The notes under the pieces were generated by a model. The model did no database searches. It had not been told where the DNA came from and worked only from the letters and a program-made list of their open reading frames with translations. This document shows positions 1 through 6,504 of a stretch of DNA of 9,477 nt, one piece after another. Each line of letters begins with the position of its first letter. Within the stretch, counting starts at the first letter, position 1. The DNA is from Candidatus Cloacimonadota bacterium (GTDB lineage Bacteria; Cloacimonadota; Cloacimonadia; Cloacimonadales; TCS61), in the NCBI GenBank assembly GCA_003647825.1, contig QMNP01000043.1, positions 1 to 9,477 on the forward strand, given 5' to 3'. The position numbers were made by a program, and so were the translations under genes.

Positions 1-122
1 GCTCCTTCGATCGCATCACCAGTTTCCAAGCTGCTTATCTTTCCGGCAATCTTTCCTGTTTGCGCCTGCAGCATCGCAGTAAAAACAATAAGTATTGAAA
101 TAACTAACATTCTTACTTTCAT
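1..122 (-). CDS. Exported protein with carboxypeptidase-regulatory-like N-terminus (partial, 3' end off the left edge)
   Basis: Only the first 40 codons are present; the gene continues beyond base 1. The ATG at 122-120 is preceded by a strong GGGAGG (132-127) at 4-nt spacing. The peptide begins with a short basic start (MKVR), a hydrophobic stretch of about 14 residues and a likely signal-peptidase site near LQA/Q (residues 18-21). The next residues, GKIAGKISSLETGDAIEG, resemble the first strand of the CarboxypepD_reg-like fold (typical pattern G-K-V-x-D-x-x-T-G-E-x-L-x-G-A). That fold is found at the mature N-terminus of TonB-dependent receptors and many surface or secreted proteins of Bacteroidetes and relatives. 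The protein is therefore probably exported to the periplasm or outer membrane, but its main domain and function lie outside the window. A receptor, a surface adhesin and a secreted peptidase all remain possible. Confidence 0.7.
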   Translation of the reverse strand, partial: MKVRMLVISILIVFTAMLQAQTGKIAGKISSLETGDAIEG

Positions 123-306
123 ATATCCTCCCAAAATTTTTTTCTCAAAAGAATTTCTTTTTTCATTTGCATGGTGTCAAGTATAGTTTATTCAGAAGCA
201 GAAAAGTTCCCTCATTAATTATATAACTTGACTCTAAGATAGCTCTCTACATCATTGCAGCTATTTAATTTTAATAAAATTATATTTTAAAAAATTTGCT
301 TTTAGC
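123..306. promoter_or_regulatory. AT-rich divergent intergenic region with promoter-like elements
   Basis: This spacer lies between the minus-strand exported-protein gene and the plus-strand helicase, so it should hold both promoters. For the leftward gene there is a perfect TTGACA on the minus strand at 180-175 without a good -10 at standard spacing, and a perfect TATAAT on the minus strand at 223-218 without a good -35; neither makes a complete sigma-70 promoter. A perfect 7-bp inverted repeat with a single central base (AAAAGAA-T-TTCTTTT, 147-161) sits just upstream of the leftward ribosome binding site and could be an operator, though AT-rich dyads arise easily by chance. On the plus strand, TTGCAG (255-260) followed by TATATT (281-286) is too widely spaced to be convincing. 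The presence of promoters is inferred from gene orientation; their exact positions are not resolved. Confidence 0.3.
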
Positions 307-311
307 GGAGG
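307..311 (+). promoter_or_regulatory. Ribosome binding site that sets the helicase start
   Basis: GGAGG lies 5 nt upstream of a TTG codon at 317. The open frame also contains an earlier TTG at 296, but that codon has only AT-rich sequence upstream and would place this GGAGG inside the coding region. The TTG at 317 is therefore the better start. Confidence 0.6.
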
Positions 312-316
312 AAAGT

Positions 317-3300
317 TTGGCAAGATTGTTTGGAACGGAATATCATGAGCATTCCAATTCCTGGTATTTTAAAAGTACTGTACTCAAATTGCAGTATCGA
401 GATCTGGAATTTAAGAAATATCTGGATGAAAAAGAAGACGTTATTTTCAAGTTTGAATCTATCGCTAAGAAACTGAATGTATTTCCTGCAAAAGTAGAGA
501 TAACCTACAATAAGAAAAAACGAAAAATCACGAAACATTTTTGCTCTGAGTGCAAAACCGACGATTGTAAACACTATTTATCTATTCTGTTATATGCCTA
601 CAACTATCTTTCAACAGAAATGCTGGAACAGGAAGTTGTGCAGACATACCATACTCGTCTTTTAGAATATAATGAATATTGGCAGCGTATTGTTTTAAAT
701 GCCAAAATTGAGATCGGAGATATTTTTAATAATAATACCGATAAGATACGATTTTATCTAAAAAGTTATAACCCCATACAAACCAGACTGATTTCAATTT
801 TATGTGCAGATCAGATAGTAAAAGAAGAAGATCTGGCAATGGTGCCGCAAGCAGAAAAACAGATACTGGCACTATCTGATAGTGAAAAAGAATTATTTAA
901 ACTGCTGCAGCAGAACAAATGTTCATTTAGCAGGAAAGGTGTTTTCTTTTCTATCTATAAAGAAAAATTTGTGAAACTTCTATCTGTAATGCGGAGTTTA
1001 CAAAATAAAATATTCATCAAGGAAACAGGGGACAGACTGCAGTTTTCAGAGGATGAATTCAGAATTAATTTCCAGGTGGTTAAACTGAACGACAACAAAT
1101 ATCTACTTTCTACATCTAGTGTTGAACAGCTTTCTGCTGTTTTTGTAAGCAGTACGACCTATATTTTCAAAAAGAATGTTGTTTATTCTATCAATCTACC
1201 TTTTTCAGAGAATATTGCCGAACAGATCTTTGGCAATGGTTATCAAATCGAAGCAAATGATCTGGTATATCTTTCATCAGTTGTAGCAAGGCAACTGGGT
1301 TTGATGAAATGCTATCTTGATTTTGAAGAAGGTATAGAAATTCCTGAGGTCTATCACAATACACCCACAATTGTTTTCGATTTATATAAAGAGGATGGAA
1401 GGATAATTGTGAAAGGTGCTCTGCAATATGCAGAAGATGTGAACATTCCTATGTCAGCTATCCGCTTTCCTGTGGAATTGGTTAGATACGATCAAAATGG
1501 GCAGGCAACATGGTTCTATATTCCACCTCAGATTAAGTACCAGGTTTTTGATTTTGTAGCAAAACTTCCTGAATCTTCGGCCGCAAAACTGGATGAAAGT
1601 TCACTTCTTATTTTTGAAGGTGAAGAGAATATACAAACTTTGAAACAGGTTGTTTTTGAACATGCAGATCCTTCCTGGAACATTATTCTTTCTGATGAAC
1701 TGAAAAAAGAATTTGTCTATAAAGTTATCTTAAAACCAATTGTCAAAACTCAAAAAACAGGCAATATTAACTGGTTTCAGTACGATGTAAAGTATGATTA
1801 TAAAGATATCAGTTTTACTCATCTTGAGCTCAAGAAATTCTTTCAGACCAAAGAAAAGTTTATGCAGTTAGAAGACGGAAGGCTCGTTTATTTCGAAAAT
1901 AAAGAAGCTTTCCTTACAATGGAAGAGATCTTGAAAAAGAGCGAGAAGTTGCCTGATGAAGGATACAAACTTTCCATCTATAACATCCCGTATGTTTATC
2001 AATTAAATACAGTTAATAAAGGTATCAGCATAGTTGGAGATGGGTATCTGGATACAATGTTTACCGCTATCCTTAAAAGACGATTAGAAGATAGGGAACC
2101 ATTACCGGGGTTTTTAGATCCAATTATGCGAAGTTATCAAAAAGCAGGATTTCATTGGCTGAAAATGCTGGAAAAATATAACCTTTCAGGGATTTTGGCA
2201 GATGATATGGGATTGGGAAAAACTGTGCAGGCAATTTCTGTGATTTCCAGTTTACCGGCAAATTCCAGATCAATAGTTATCTGTCCTAAAACCTTATTAT
2301 TTAACTGGGCTGCCGAGATCGAAAAATTTAATAAGAGCCTTTCTTATGTCTTATACGAAGGTAATCAAAAAGAGCGGAAGTCTATATTAGATAATCTCAA
2401 TGTAAACATACTTTTTGCATCATATTCTATTATTCAAAACGATATCGAATCTTTGTCTGAGATTGATTTTGATTATATAATTTTAGATGAAGCTCAGCAT
2501 ATAAAAAACGCCTCTGCTCTCCGGACGAAAGCTGTAAAGAAATTAAAAGGCCGAAATCGTATAGCGCTTTCGGGAACTCCGATAGAGAATTATCCTACGG
2601 AGCTTTGGTCTATTGTAGATTTTCTTATGCCAGGATATTTACCTCCTCTTAAAAGTTTTAAGGGAGCATCCAATATTTCTAATGAAAAACAGAAAGAAGC
2701 TCACGACAAATTAAAAATGCTGGTATCGCCCTTTATTTTACGTAGAAAGAAAAGTCAGGTTCTTATCGAGTTGCCGGATAAACAAGAACAATTGGCATAT
2801 TGCAAATTAACTACGCTCCAGGAAAAAATGTATCTTCAAGTTCTGGAAAATGTGAAACAGAGATTTGTGCAGGAAGATGGTGGCATCGGTTCCGGATATA
2901 TTCATATACTTGCTGCTCTAACCAAGCTAAGACAGATTTGTGACCATCCCTATATGATCGATGAAGATATAAAGCATGATACTGAGTTGTCCGGGAAAAT
3001 GGAATTGATCAAAGAAATCGTAATTGATGCTGTGGAAAATGGAAAGAAAATACTTGTTTTCAGCCAATTTGTGAAGATGCTGCAGGTAATTAGAGAGATG
3101 TTCAAAAAAGAGAAGATCACTTTTGAATATATGGATGGATCGACCAAAAATCGGCAGCAGGTAATTGATAATTTCAATAATAACAATAATATAAGAACGT
3201 TTTTAATAAGCTTAAAAACAGGTGGTTATGGATTGAATCTAACCGCTGCTGATACAGTAATAATAGTAGATCCCTGGTGGAATCCGATGGGAGAGAACCA

Positions 3301-3499
3301 GGCAATTGATCGAGTTCACCGTATCGGACAGACTAAGAAAGTAATGGTTTATAAGATTATAACTAAAGGAACTATTGAGGAAAAAATTCTCACACTTCAG
3401 CAAAGTAAGAGAGAGATGTTTGAAAACATAATCGAAAAAGGTCAAAGCGTGATCAAGAAAATGGACATTGAACAATTGAGAAATTTGTTGGAATATTAG
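317..3499 (+). CDS. SNF2/Swi2-family ATP-dependent helicase with N-terminal SWIM-like zinc motif
   Basis: This 1060-residue protein (start TTG 317, stop TAG 3497-3499) is a superfamily-2 DNA-translocating ATPase of the bacterial SNF2/HepA group, expected to remodel protein-DNA or polymerase-DNA complexes in the cytoplasm. Near the N-terminus a cysteine/histidine cluster, C76-x2-C79-x4-C84-x-H86, resembles the SWIM zinc motif often found in bacterial SNF2 proteins, though the usual first pair is C-x-C. Residues from about 100 to 590 show no motif I recognise and probably correspond to the SNF2 helicase-associated region. The ATPase core begins near residue 600. Motif I is DDMGLGKT (629-636), motif II DEAQH (724-728), motif III SGTP (752-755), motif IV is near 915 (VFSQF), motif V KTGGYGLNL (from 967) and motif VI QAIDRVHRIGQT (995-1006, with arginines 999 and 1002). 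All catalytic motifs are intact, so it should be an active ATPase. A run of five asparagines (954-958) sits between motifs IV and V. The specific cellular role is unknown; none of the neighbours is a restriction or defence gene. Confidence 0.93.
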   Translation: MARLFGTEYHEHSNSWYFKSTVLKLQYRDLEFKKYLDEKEDVIFKFESIAKKLNVFPAKVEITYNKKKRKITKHFCSECKTDDCKHYLSILLYAYNYLSTEMLEQEVVQTYHTRLLEYNEYWQRIVLNAKIEIGDIFNNNTDKIRFYLKSYNPIQTRLISILCADQIVKEEDLAMVPQAEKQILALSDSEKELFKLLQQNKCSFSRKGVFFSIYKEKFVKLLSVMRSLQNKIFIKETGDRLQFSEDEFRINFQVVKLNDNKYLLSTSSVEQLSAVFVSSTTYIFKKNVVYSINLPFSENIAEQIFGNGYQIEANDLVYLSSVVARQLGLMKCYLDFEEGIEIPEVYHNTPTIVFDLYKEDGRIIVKGALQYAEDVNIPMSAIRFPVELVRYDQNGQATWFYIPPQIKYQVFDFVAKLPESSAAKLDESSLLIFEGEENIQTLKQVVFEHADPSWNIILSDELKKEFVYKVILKPIVKTQKTGNINWFQYDVKYDYKDISFTHLELKKFFQTKEKFMQLEDGRLVYFENKEAFLTMEEILKKSEKLPDEGYKLSIYNIPYVYQLNTVNKGISIVGDGYLDTMFTAILKRRLEDREPLPGFLDPIMRSYQKAGFHWLKMLEKYNLSGILADDMGLGKTVQAISVISSLPANSRSIVICPKTLLFNWAAEIEKFNKSLSYVLYEGNQKERKSILDNLNVNILFASYSIIQNDIESLSEIDFDYIILDEAQHIKNASALRTKAVKKLKGRNRIALSGTPIENYPTELWSIVDFLMPGYLPPLKSFKGASNISNEKQKEAHDKLKMLVSPFILRRKKSQVLIELPDKQEQLAYCKLTTLQEKMYLQVLENVKQRFVQEDGGIGSGYIHILAALTKLRQICDHPYMIDEDIKHDTELSGKMELIKEIVIDAVENGKKILVFSQFVKMLQVIREMFKKEKITFEYMDGSTKNRQQVIDNFNNNNNIRTFLISLKTGGYGLNLTAADTVIIVDPWWNPMGENQAIDRVHRIGQTKKVMVYKIITKGTIEEKILTLQQSKREMFENIIEKGQSVIKKMDIEQLRNLLEY

Positions 3500-3576
3500 G
3501 AGATTGGAGATTGGAGATTGAAGATTGAAGATTGGAGAATGGAGATTGAAGATTGAAGATTGAAGATTGGAGATTG
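3500..3576. repeat. Heptanucleotide tandem repeat array 1 (11 units)
   Basis: Eleven exact 7-bp units start at the first base after the helicase stop codon. On the plus strand the units are GAGATTG (G) or AAGATTG (A), with one GAGAATG (x). The order is G G G A A x G A A A G. No unit contains a cytosine on this strand. Because 7 is not a multiple of 3, every three units give a 7-residue peptide repeat in any frame, which explains repetitive open frames here; they are not genes. Such arrays recall the heptanucleotide STRR repeats known from cyanobacteria, although the sequence differs. Confidence 0.95.
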
Positions 3577-3678
3577 CAAAGTAAAAGCTGTCTTTGCGAG
3601 TGTTCCTCTTGCTGTTACAATCGAAGCAATCATTCAGATAAAAGGCGTTGTACTGAATACTGGAAGCGAGTTGGTAGG
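3577..3678. repeat. 102-bp interspersed block, copy 1
   Basis: This non-heptad block lies between heptad arrays 1 and 2 and is repeated at 3749-3850 with one substitution (A at 3638, C at 3810). Three short inverted repeats follow one another: GCAAAG/CTTTGC (3576-3581 with 3592-3597), TTGCT/AGCAA (3609-3613 with 3625-3629) and ATTCAG/CTGAAT (3632-3637 with 3653-3658). They would allow three small hairpins in RNA or single-stranded DNA. The segment TTTGCGAG ... GAAGCAATC (3593-3631) resembles a TTGCGAG...GAAGCAATC dispersed repeat that I recall from other bacterial genomes. No convincing protein is encoded in any frame. Confidence 0.9.
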
Positions 3679-3748
3679 GAGATTGGAGATTGAAGATTGA
3701 AGATTGAAGATTGAAGATTGGAGATTGGAGATTGGAGAATGGAGATTG
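3679..3748. repeat. Heptanucleotide tandem repeat array 2 (10 units)
   Basis: Ten exact 7-bp units lie between the two copies of the 102-bp block. With G = GAGATTG, A = AAGATTG and x = GAGAATG, the order is G G A A A A G G x G. The unit order differs from arrays 1 and 3. The arrays are therefore not recent whole-array copies, although the blocks between them nearly are. Confidence 0.95.
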
Positions 3749-3850
3749 CAAAGTAAAAGCTGTCTTTGCGAGTGTTCCTCTTGCTGTTACAATCGAAGCA
3801 ATCATTCAGCTAAAAGGCGTTGTACTGAATACTGGAAGCGAGTTGGTAGG
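3749..3850. repeat. 102-bp interspersed block, copy 2
   Basis: This is the second copy of the block at 3577-3678. It has the same length, is 101/102 identical and in the same orientation, and its start lies 172 bp after that of copy 1. The only difference (C at 3810 for A at 3638) falls in the loop of the third potential hairpin, so all three inverted repeats are kept. Both copies are flanked by heptads in the same phase: the base before the block always ends a unit (...GATTG), and the base after it always begins one (GAGATTG). Confidence 0.92.
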
Positions 3851-3934
3851 GAGATTGAAGATTGGAGAATGGAGATTGGAGATTGAAGATTGGAGATTGA
3901 AGATTGGAGATTGAAGATTGGAGATTGAAGATTG
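3851..3934. repeat. Heptanucleotide tandem repeat array 3 (12 units)
   Basis: Twelve exact units are followed by a partial GAG at 3935-3937. With G = GAGATTG, A = AAGATTG and x = GAGAATG, the order is G A x G G A G A G A G A. The last eight units alternate strictly G/A, forming a 14-bp higher-order repeat copied four times (3879-3934). That pattern points to local expansion by slippage or unequal exchange of a two-unit segment. As in the other arrays there is exactly one GAGAATG, and it is followed by GAGATTG. Confidence 0.95.
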
Positions 3935-3944
3935 GAGAAACCTT

Positions 3945-3970
3945 CCAAATGGTCGAAGCATCTTGGTTTT
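3945..3970 (+). terminator. Possible intrinsic terminator downstream of helicase and repeats
   Basis: CCAAATG (3945-3951) can pair with CATCTTGG (3959-3966) around a 7-nt loop, giving a 7-bp stem with one bulged C, followed by TTTT (3967-3970). The stem is short and the T-run brief, so this is a weak candidate. Its position, after the helicase and repeat island and just before yigZ, suits a terminator for the helicase transcript. It would place the whole repeat island in that mRNA's 3' untranslated region. Confidence 0.35.
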
Positions 3971-4000
3971 ACGAAAAAACGATTTTAAAATTAGAGAATT

Positions 4001-4612
4001 ATGGAATATTTTTTTTCAGTAAATAAAGACAGGCATGTAGAGATCAAAATAAAACGATCTACATTTATTGCTCACTTACATTACACAGAATCGATGCAGG
4101 ATGCTAAACAATTTATTTCTCAAATTTCTGCAGAACATAAAACTGCCAATCATAATTGTTGGGCTTATATTGTAGGAGAAAAGGGTCAAACCTTTCACAG
4201 TTCCGATGCCGGTGAACCAAGTGGAACAGCCGGCCAACCCATGCTGAATGCTCTAAAAAGACATAACATGACCAATGTTGTTGCAGTAGTTACACGATAT
4301 TTTGGTGGTGTAAAACTGGGAATTCGTGGTTTGATCGAAGCATATGGACAAAGCGTAGAAAGTGCGATTCAAGAATCTACACTCAAAAAATTGGTTAAAT
4401 ATAAAAATTATCAAATTACCACAGGATACGATTTCGCAGAAATCCTGAAACATAAAGTTAATAACATGAATGCAGAAGTATTAAATATTGAGTACACTGC
4501 AGATGTAACACTGCAAATCAGGGTGGAAGCTTATTTTAAAGATGAACTTGAGAAATATCTGATTGAAATGGAGAAAGCAGGTAGATTAAAAATATTAGGA
4601 TGTGATGAATAA
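4001..4612 (+). CDS. yigZ: YigZ/IMPACT family protein (UPF0029)
   Basis: This 203-residue protein has the usual length and order of bacterial YigZ: an N-terminal IMPACT (UPF0029) domain and a C-terminal ferredoxin-like domain (DUF1949 type, about 138-203). Diagnostic stretches are KRSTFIAHL (18-26), HNCWAY (51-56), SSDAGEPSGTAGQPML (67-82) and VTRYFGGVKLGIRGL (97-111), the last being the core of the UPF0029 signature. Eukaryotic IMPACT/Yih1 regulates the Gcn2 kinase; the bacterial function is not firmly established, and a nucleic-acid or translation-linked role has been suggested from structure. The ATG at 4001 has only a weak upstream site (TTAGAG). The start is supported mainly by family alignment, since the IKRSTFIA motif begins about where expected. 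The gene stands alone after the repeat island and converges on queE with a gap of just 12 bp. Confidence 0.93.
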   Translation: MEYFFSVNKDRHVEIKIKRSTFIAHLHYTESMQDAKQFISQISAEHKTANHNCWAYIVGEKGQTFHSSDAGEPSGTAGQPMLNALKRHNMTNVVAVVTRYFGGVKLGIRGLIEAYGQSVESAIQESTLKKLVKYKNYQITTGYDFAEILKHKVNNMNAEVLNIEYTADVTLQIRVEAYFKDELEKYLIEMEKAGRLKILGCDE

Positions 4613-4624
4613 CGGCTTAATATT

Positions 4625-5263
4625 TTATACACCCTTTTCGTTTTTATCCCAAATAAATTTATGCAGCTGTAGCTGTAATCTTACAGGCAGTTTATCTTCA
4701 ATTATCCATCCGGCTAAATCTTTAACTTCAAGATTGTCTGTAACTGCAGAAAATAACAATTTATAGTTCTCCAAATTATTTTGGAAAATAAAATCTTTCG
4801 ACCATTCGTAATCGGCTTTATTACAAAGTACAAACTTGATCTCATCTTTGTCGGCATCAATGAAATTTAGATTTTCTAATAAAAAACTATCACTACATTC
4901 ACTACCGGGTGTCTTTACATCAACGATCTTCACGATTTTCTCTGGTACATTTTGTAATGAAATCGAACCATTTGTTTCAAGTAAAATAAAAAATCCTTCA
5001 TTTTCCAATTTTTCAAATAGGTTATATACTTTTTCCTGCAAAAGTGGTTCTCCACCCGTGATCTCAACCAGCTTAACCGGATCGTATTTCTTAATTTCAG
5101 ATATTATTTCATCAACACTTATTTCGAATTTAGATTCGTAACTATATTTTGTGTCGCAATATCTGCATCGAAGATTGCATCCGGCTAAACGAATGAAAAT
5201 ACAAGGCAGACCTGAATAAGTAGATTCACCCTGGATGCTGCAAAAAATCTCTATTAGTTTCAG
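4625..5263 (-). CDS. queE: 7-carboxy-7-deazaguanine synthase (radical SAM), with non-canonical start
   Basis: The enzyme converts 6-carboxy-5,6,7,8-tetrahydropterin to 7-carboxy-7-deazaguanine on the route to preQ0 and queuosine, using a [4Fe-4S] cluster, SAM and Mg2+. Counting from the CTG at 5263, the N-terminus reads MKLIEIFCSIQGES, matching the QueE IFxSIQGEG opening. The cluster motif is C29-x3-C33-x2-C36 in GCNLRCRYCDT, and ITGGEPLLQ (68-76) is the SAM-contacting GGEP motif. The total of 212 residues is normal for QueE. In this frame no ATG, GTG or TTG occurs between the upstream stop (TAA about 5317-5315) and the conserved region; the first TTG (5041) falls after GGEP and would remove the active site. 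CTG at 5263 is the best start because AGGGA (5274-5270) sits 6 nt upstream; ATT at 5284 is an alternative. It is probably the third gene of an operon, 26 nt after the amidohydrolase. A 5' sequencing error cannot be excluded. Confidence 0.88.
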   Translation of the reverse strand: MKLIEIFCSIQGESTYSGLPCIFIRLAGCNLRCRYCDTKYSYESKFEISVDEIISEIKKYDPVKLVEITGGEPLLQEKVYNLFEKLENEGFFILLETNGSISLQNVPEKIVKIVDVKTPGSECSDSFLLENLNFIDADKDEIKFVLCNKADYEWSKDFIFQNNLENYKLLFSAVTDNLEVKDLAGWIIEDKLPVRLQLQLHKFIWDKNEKGV

Positions 5264-5269
5264 ATTGTG

Positions 5270-5274
5270 TCCCT
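5270..5274 (-). promoter_or_regulatory. Ribosome binding site supporting a CTG start for queE
   Basis: On the minus strand AGGGA lies 6 nt upstream of CTG (5263-5261). No comparable purine-rich site precedes the alternative ATT at 5284. This spacing is the main reason to prefer CTG as the queE initiation codon. Confidence 0.45.
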
Positions 5275-5289
5275 GTGCTAAAATTTTAT

Positions 5290-6498
5290 TTAAAAAGGTA
5301 TGAATGGAAAATCTTTATGATATCCCAATAATTTATCAATTTCAGCAATTATCTTGTCTGGGCGTCCTAAGGCAAATTTATTTTCAGAATTTGTATCAAA
5401 GAAATAATAATCATCTCGATTTATCTCAAAATGTTTTAAGAAACTGGAATCTCCATAAACCGGAATGCCTTTATGCATAAAGAATTGGATATCATCTATA
5501 TTTAATTCTAACAAGTTATCAAATGGATCATCATTGTATTTATTGATCAATAAAATATCCTGATTGTCGTTGCTTAGAGTAGCAGTTCCTTCCGGCAGGA
5601 AAAGAGCTTTTGCCGCATTCGTGGTTATCATTCTAAACATTTCATTCATTGGAATATCAGGGAAATGTTCATGAGCAAATTGCAATTCTGCCAGCATATT
5701 TGTACTGCCCGACATGGGTGAATCAGTTCCAATAACAACATTTATGCCAAGTTCCATACACGTATAGATATCAAGAGTTTCACCGATTAAAAATAAGTTT
5801 GATTCTGGACACCAGCAGATTGAAGTACCTTCGTCAGCACAACGCTTCAGGTCTGTCTTGTTTAAAGCTATTGCATGAACCAGCAATGTATTTGGTTGTA
5901 AAAGATTCATGCGTGCGATTTTTGGGAAACAGGTTCTGGCAGAATCATCGGTTCCTTCGGCCAAATGGATTACAAACGGCATTTTACCATGTGCATCAAA
6001 CCATTCTTCCACAGCTGTTTTTCCGCCCCACCAGTTGCCCATTGATACAGAATGACACTGAGTGTAATCTTCTAAGATCGTAATTGGATTTCCTTGATAA
6101 TACTCTGGCTTCTGTTTGCGGATATGGTCTTGAACAACAGCGCAACCTGAGAACATATTCTTGAAAATTCCTAATTTAACTATAAGTGGTGCAGTGCCTA
6201 AAGTAAGATCAAAAGAGCCATCATTTATCCAAACTTTATTTCGTTCTATAAAGGAAGGTGTAGCTTTCATGCCTACAACCCATAGATTTACATTTTTGTA
6301 GGGCTGGCTTTCACTTGCTTTAGGATACCAATTGCTGATAAGATGGTCATGACTATTGATAAAAGGAGGATAAGCAATAAGATCTTTACAATTCAAATCG
6401 CTACGGTTTTCTTTTAGTAAAGGACTGGAAATACTTACAGGTTGATTATACGTTACTTTGTCCGGATTATAAACACAAGAGTTAACATTTATCTTCAT
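5290..6498 (-). CDS. Amidohydrolase-family metal-dependent hydrolase/deaminase (COG0402-like)
   Basis: This 402-residue cytosolic enzyme belongs to the amidohydrolase superfamily, whose cytosine-deaminase/chlorohydrolase branch hydrolyses amino or amide groups on purines, pyrimidines, pterins and triazines. The metal site is readable: H50-x-H52 in INSHDHL, H178 with E181 in VIHLAEG, H208 in LLVHAI and D259 in VIGTDSPMSG; CPESN (230-234) is also typical. The H-x-x-E pair and the GTDS aspartate resemble the single-metal deaminase type more than binuclear hydrolases. An N-terminal strand segment of about 45 residues and a C-terminal segment after about 300 would form the usual flanking beta-sandwich, so the protein looks complete. 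The ATG at 6498 starts 6 nt after the etfA stop, with TAGGG overlapping that stop as ribosome binding site; translational coupling is likely. Its stop lies 26 nt before queE. The substrate cannot be read from sequence; a guanine-like or pterin-like substrate would fit queE next door, but this is inference. Confidence 0.87.
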   Translation of the reverse strand: MKINVNSCVYNPDKVTYNQPVSISSPLLKENRSDLNCKDLIAYPPFINSHDHLISNWYPKASESQPYKNVNLWVVGMKATPSFIERNKVWINDGSFDLTLGTAPLIVKLGIFKNMFSGCAVVQDHIRKQKPEYYQGNPITILEDYTQCHSVSMGNWWGGKTAVEEWFDAHGKMPFVIHLAEGTDDSARTCFPKIARMNLLQPNTLLVHAIALNKTDLKRCADEGTSICWCPESNLFLIGETLDIYTCMELGINVVIGTDSPMSGSTNMLAELQFAHEHFPDIPMNEMFRMITTNAAKALFLPEGTATLSNDNQDILLINKYNDDPFDNLLELNIDDIQFFMHKGIPVYGDSSFLKHFEINRDDYYFFDTNSENKFALGRPDKIIAEIDKLLGYHKDFPFIPF

Positions 6499-6504
6499 AA
6501 TACC

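Noticed and set aside
3173..3196. Asparagine-rich microsatellite in the helicase (residues 954-958)
   Set aside because: Five Asn codons in AT-rich DNA between motifs IV and V are a common low-complexity loop and leave the reading frame and motifs intact.
3239..3805. Long minus-strand open frame giving a repetitive NLQSPIF-type peptide
   Set aside because: It is produced by the heptad arrays (three units equal 21 bases, hence a 7-residue peptide repeat) and runs antisense into the conserved helicase motifs V and VI. It has no recognisable domain, and its repetitive part is the array read in one frame.
3577..3850. Insertion sequence or MITE formed by the 102-bp blocks
   Set aside because: The two copies are direct repeats without terminal inverted repeats or target-site duplications that can be told apart from the heptads, and no transposase is present.
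3704..3914. Two overlapping plus-strand open frames rich in WRLEIGD-type repeats
   Set aside because: Both are translations of the same heptads and block copy 2 in different frames, without credible ribosome binding sites or any non-repeat domain.
3500..3934. CRISPR array
   Set aside because: The short tandem units are only 7 bp, and the two intervening 102-bp segments are copies of each other rather than unique spacers; no cas gene is nearby.
4613..4624. Shared terminator between convergent yigZ and queE
   Set aside because: The 12-bp gap and its flanks show no stem-loop followed by a T-run on either strand.
4625..5041. A short 138-residue gene starting at TTG 5041
   Set aside because: It is only the C-terminal two thirds of queE. 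The in-frame sequence upstream encodes the SIQGES, CxxxCxxC and GGEP motifs without interruption.
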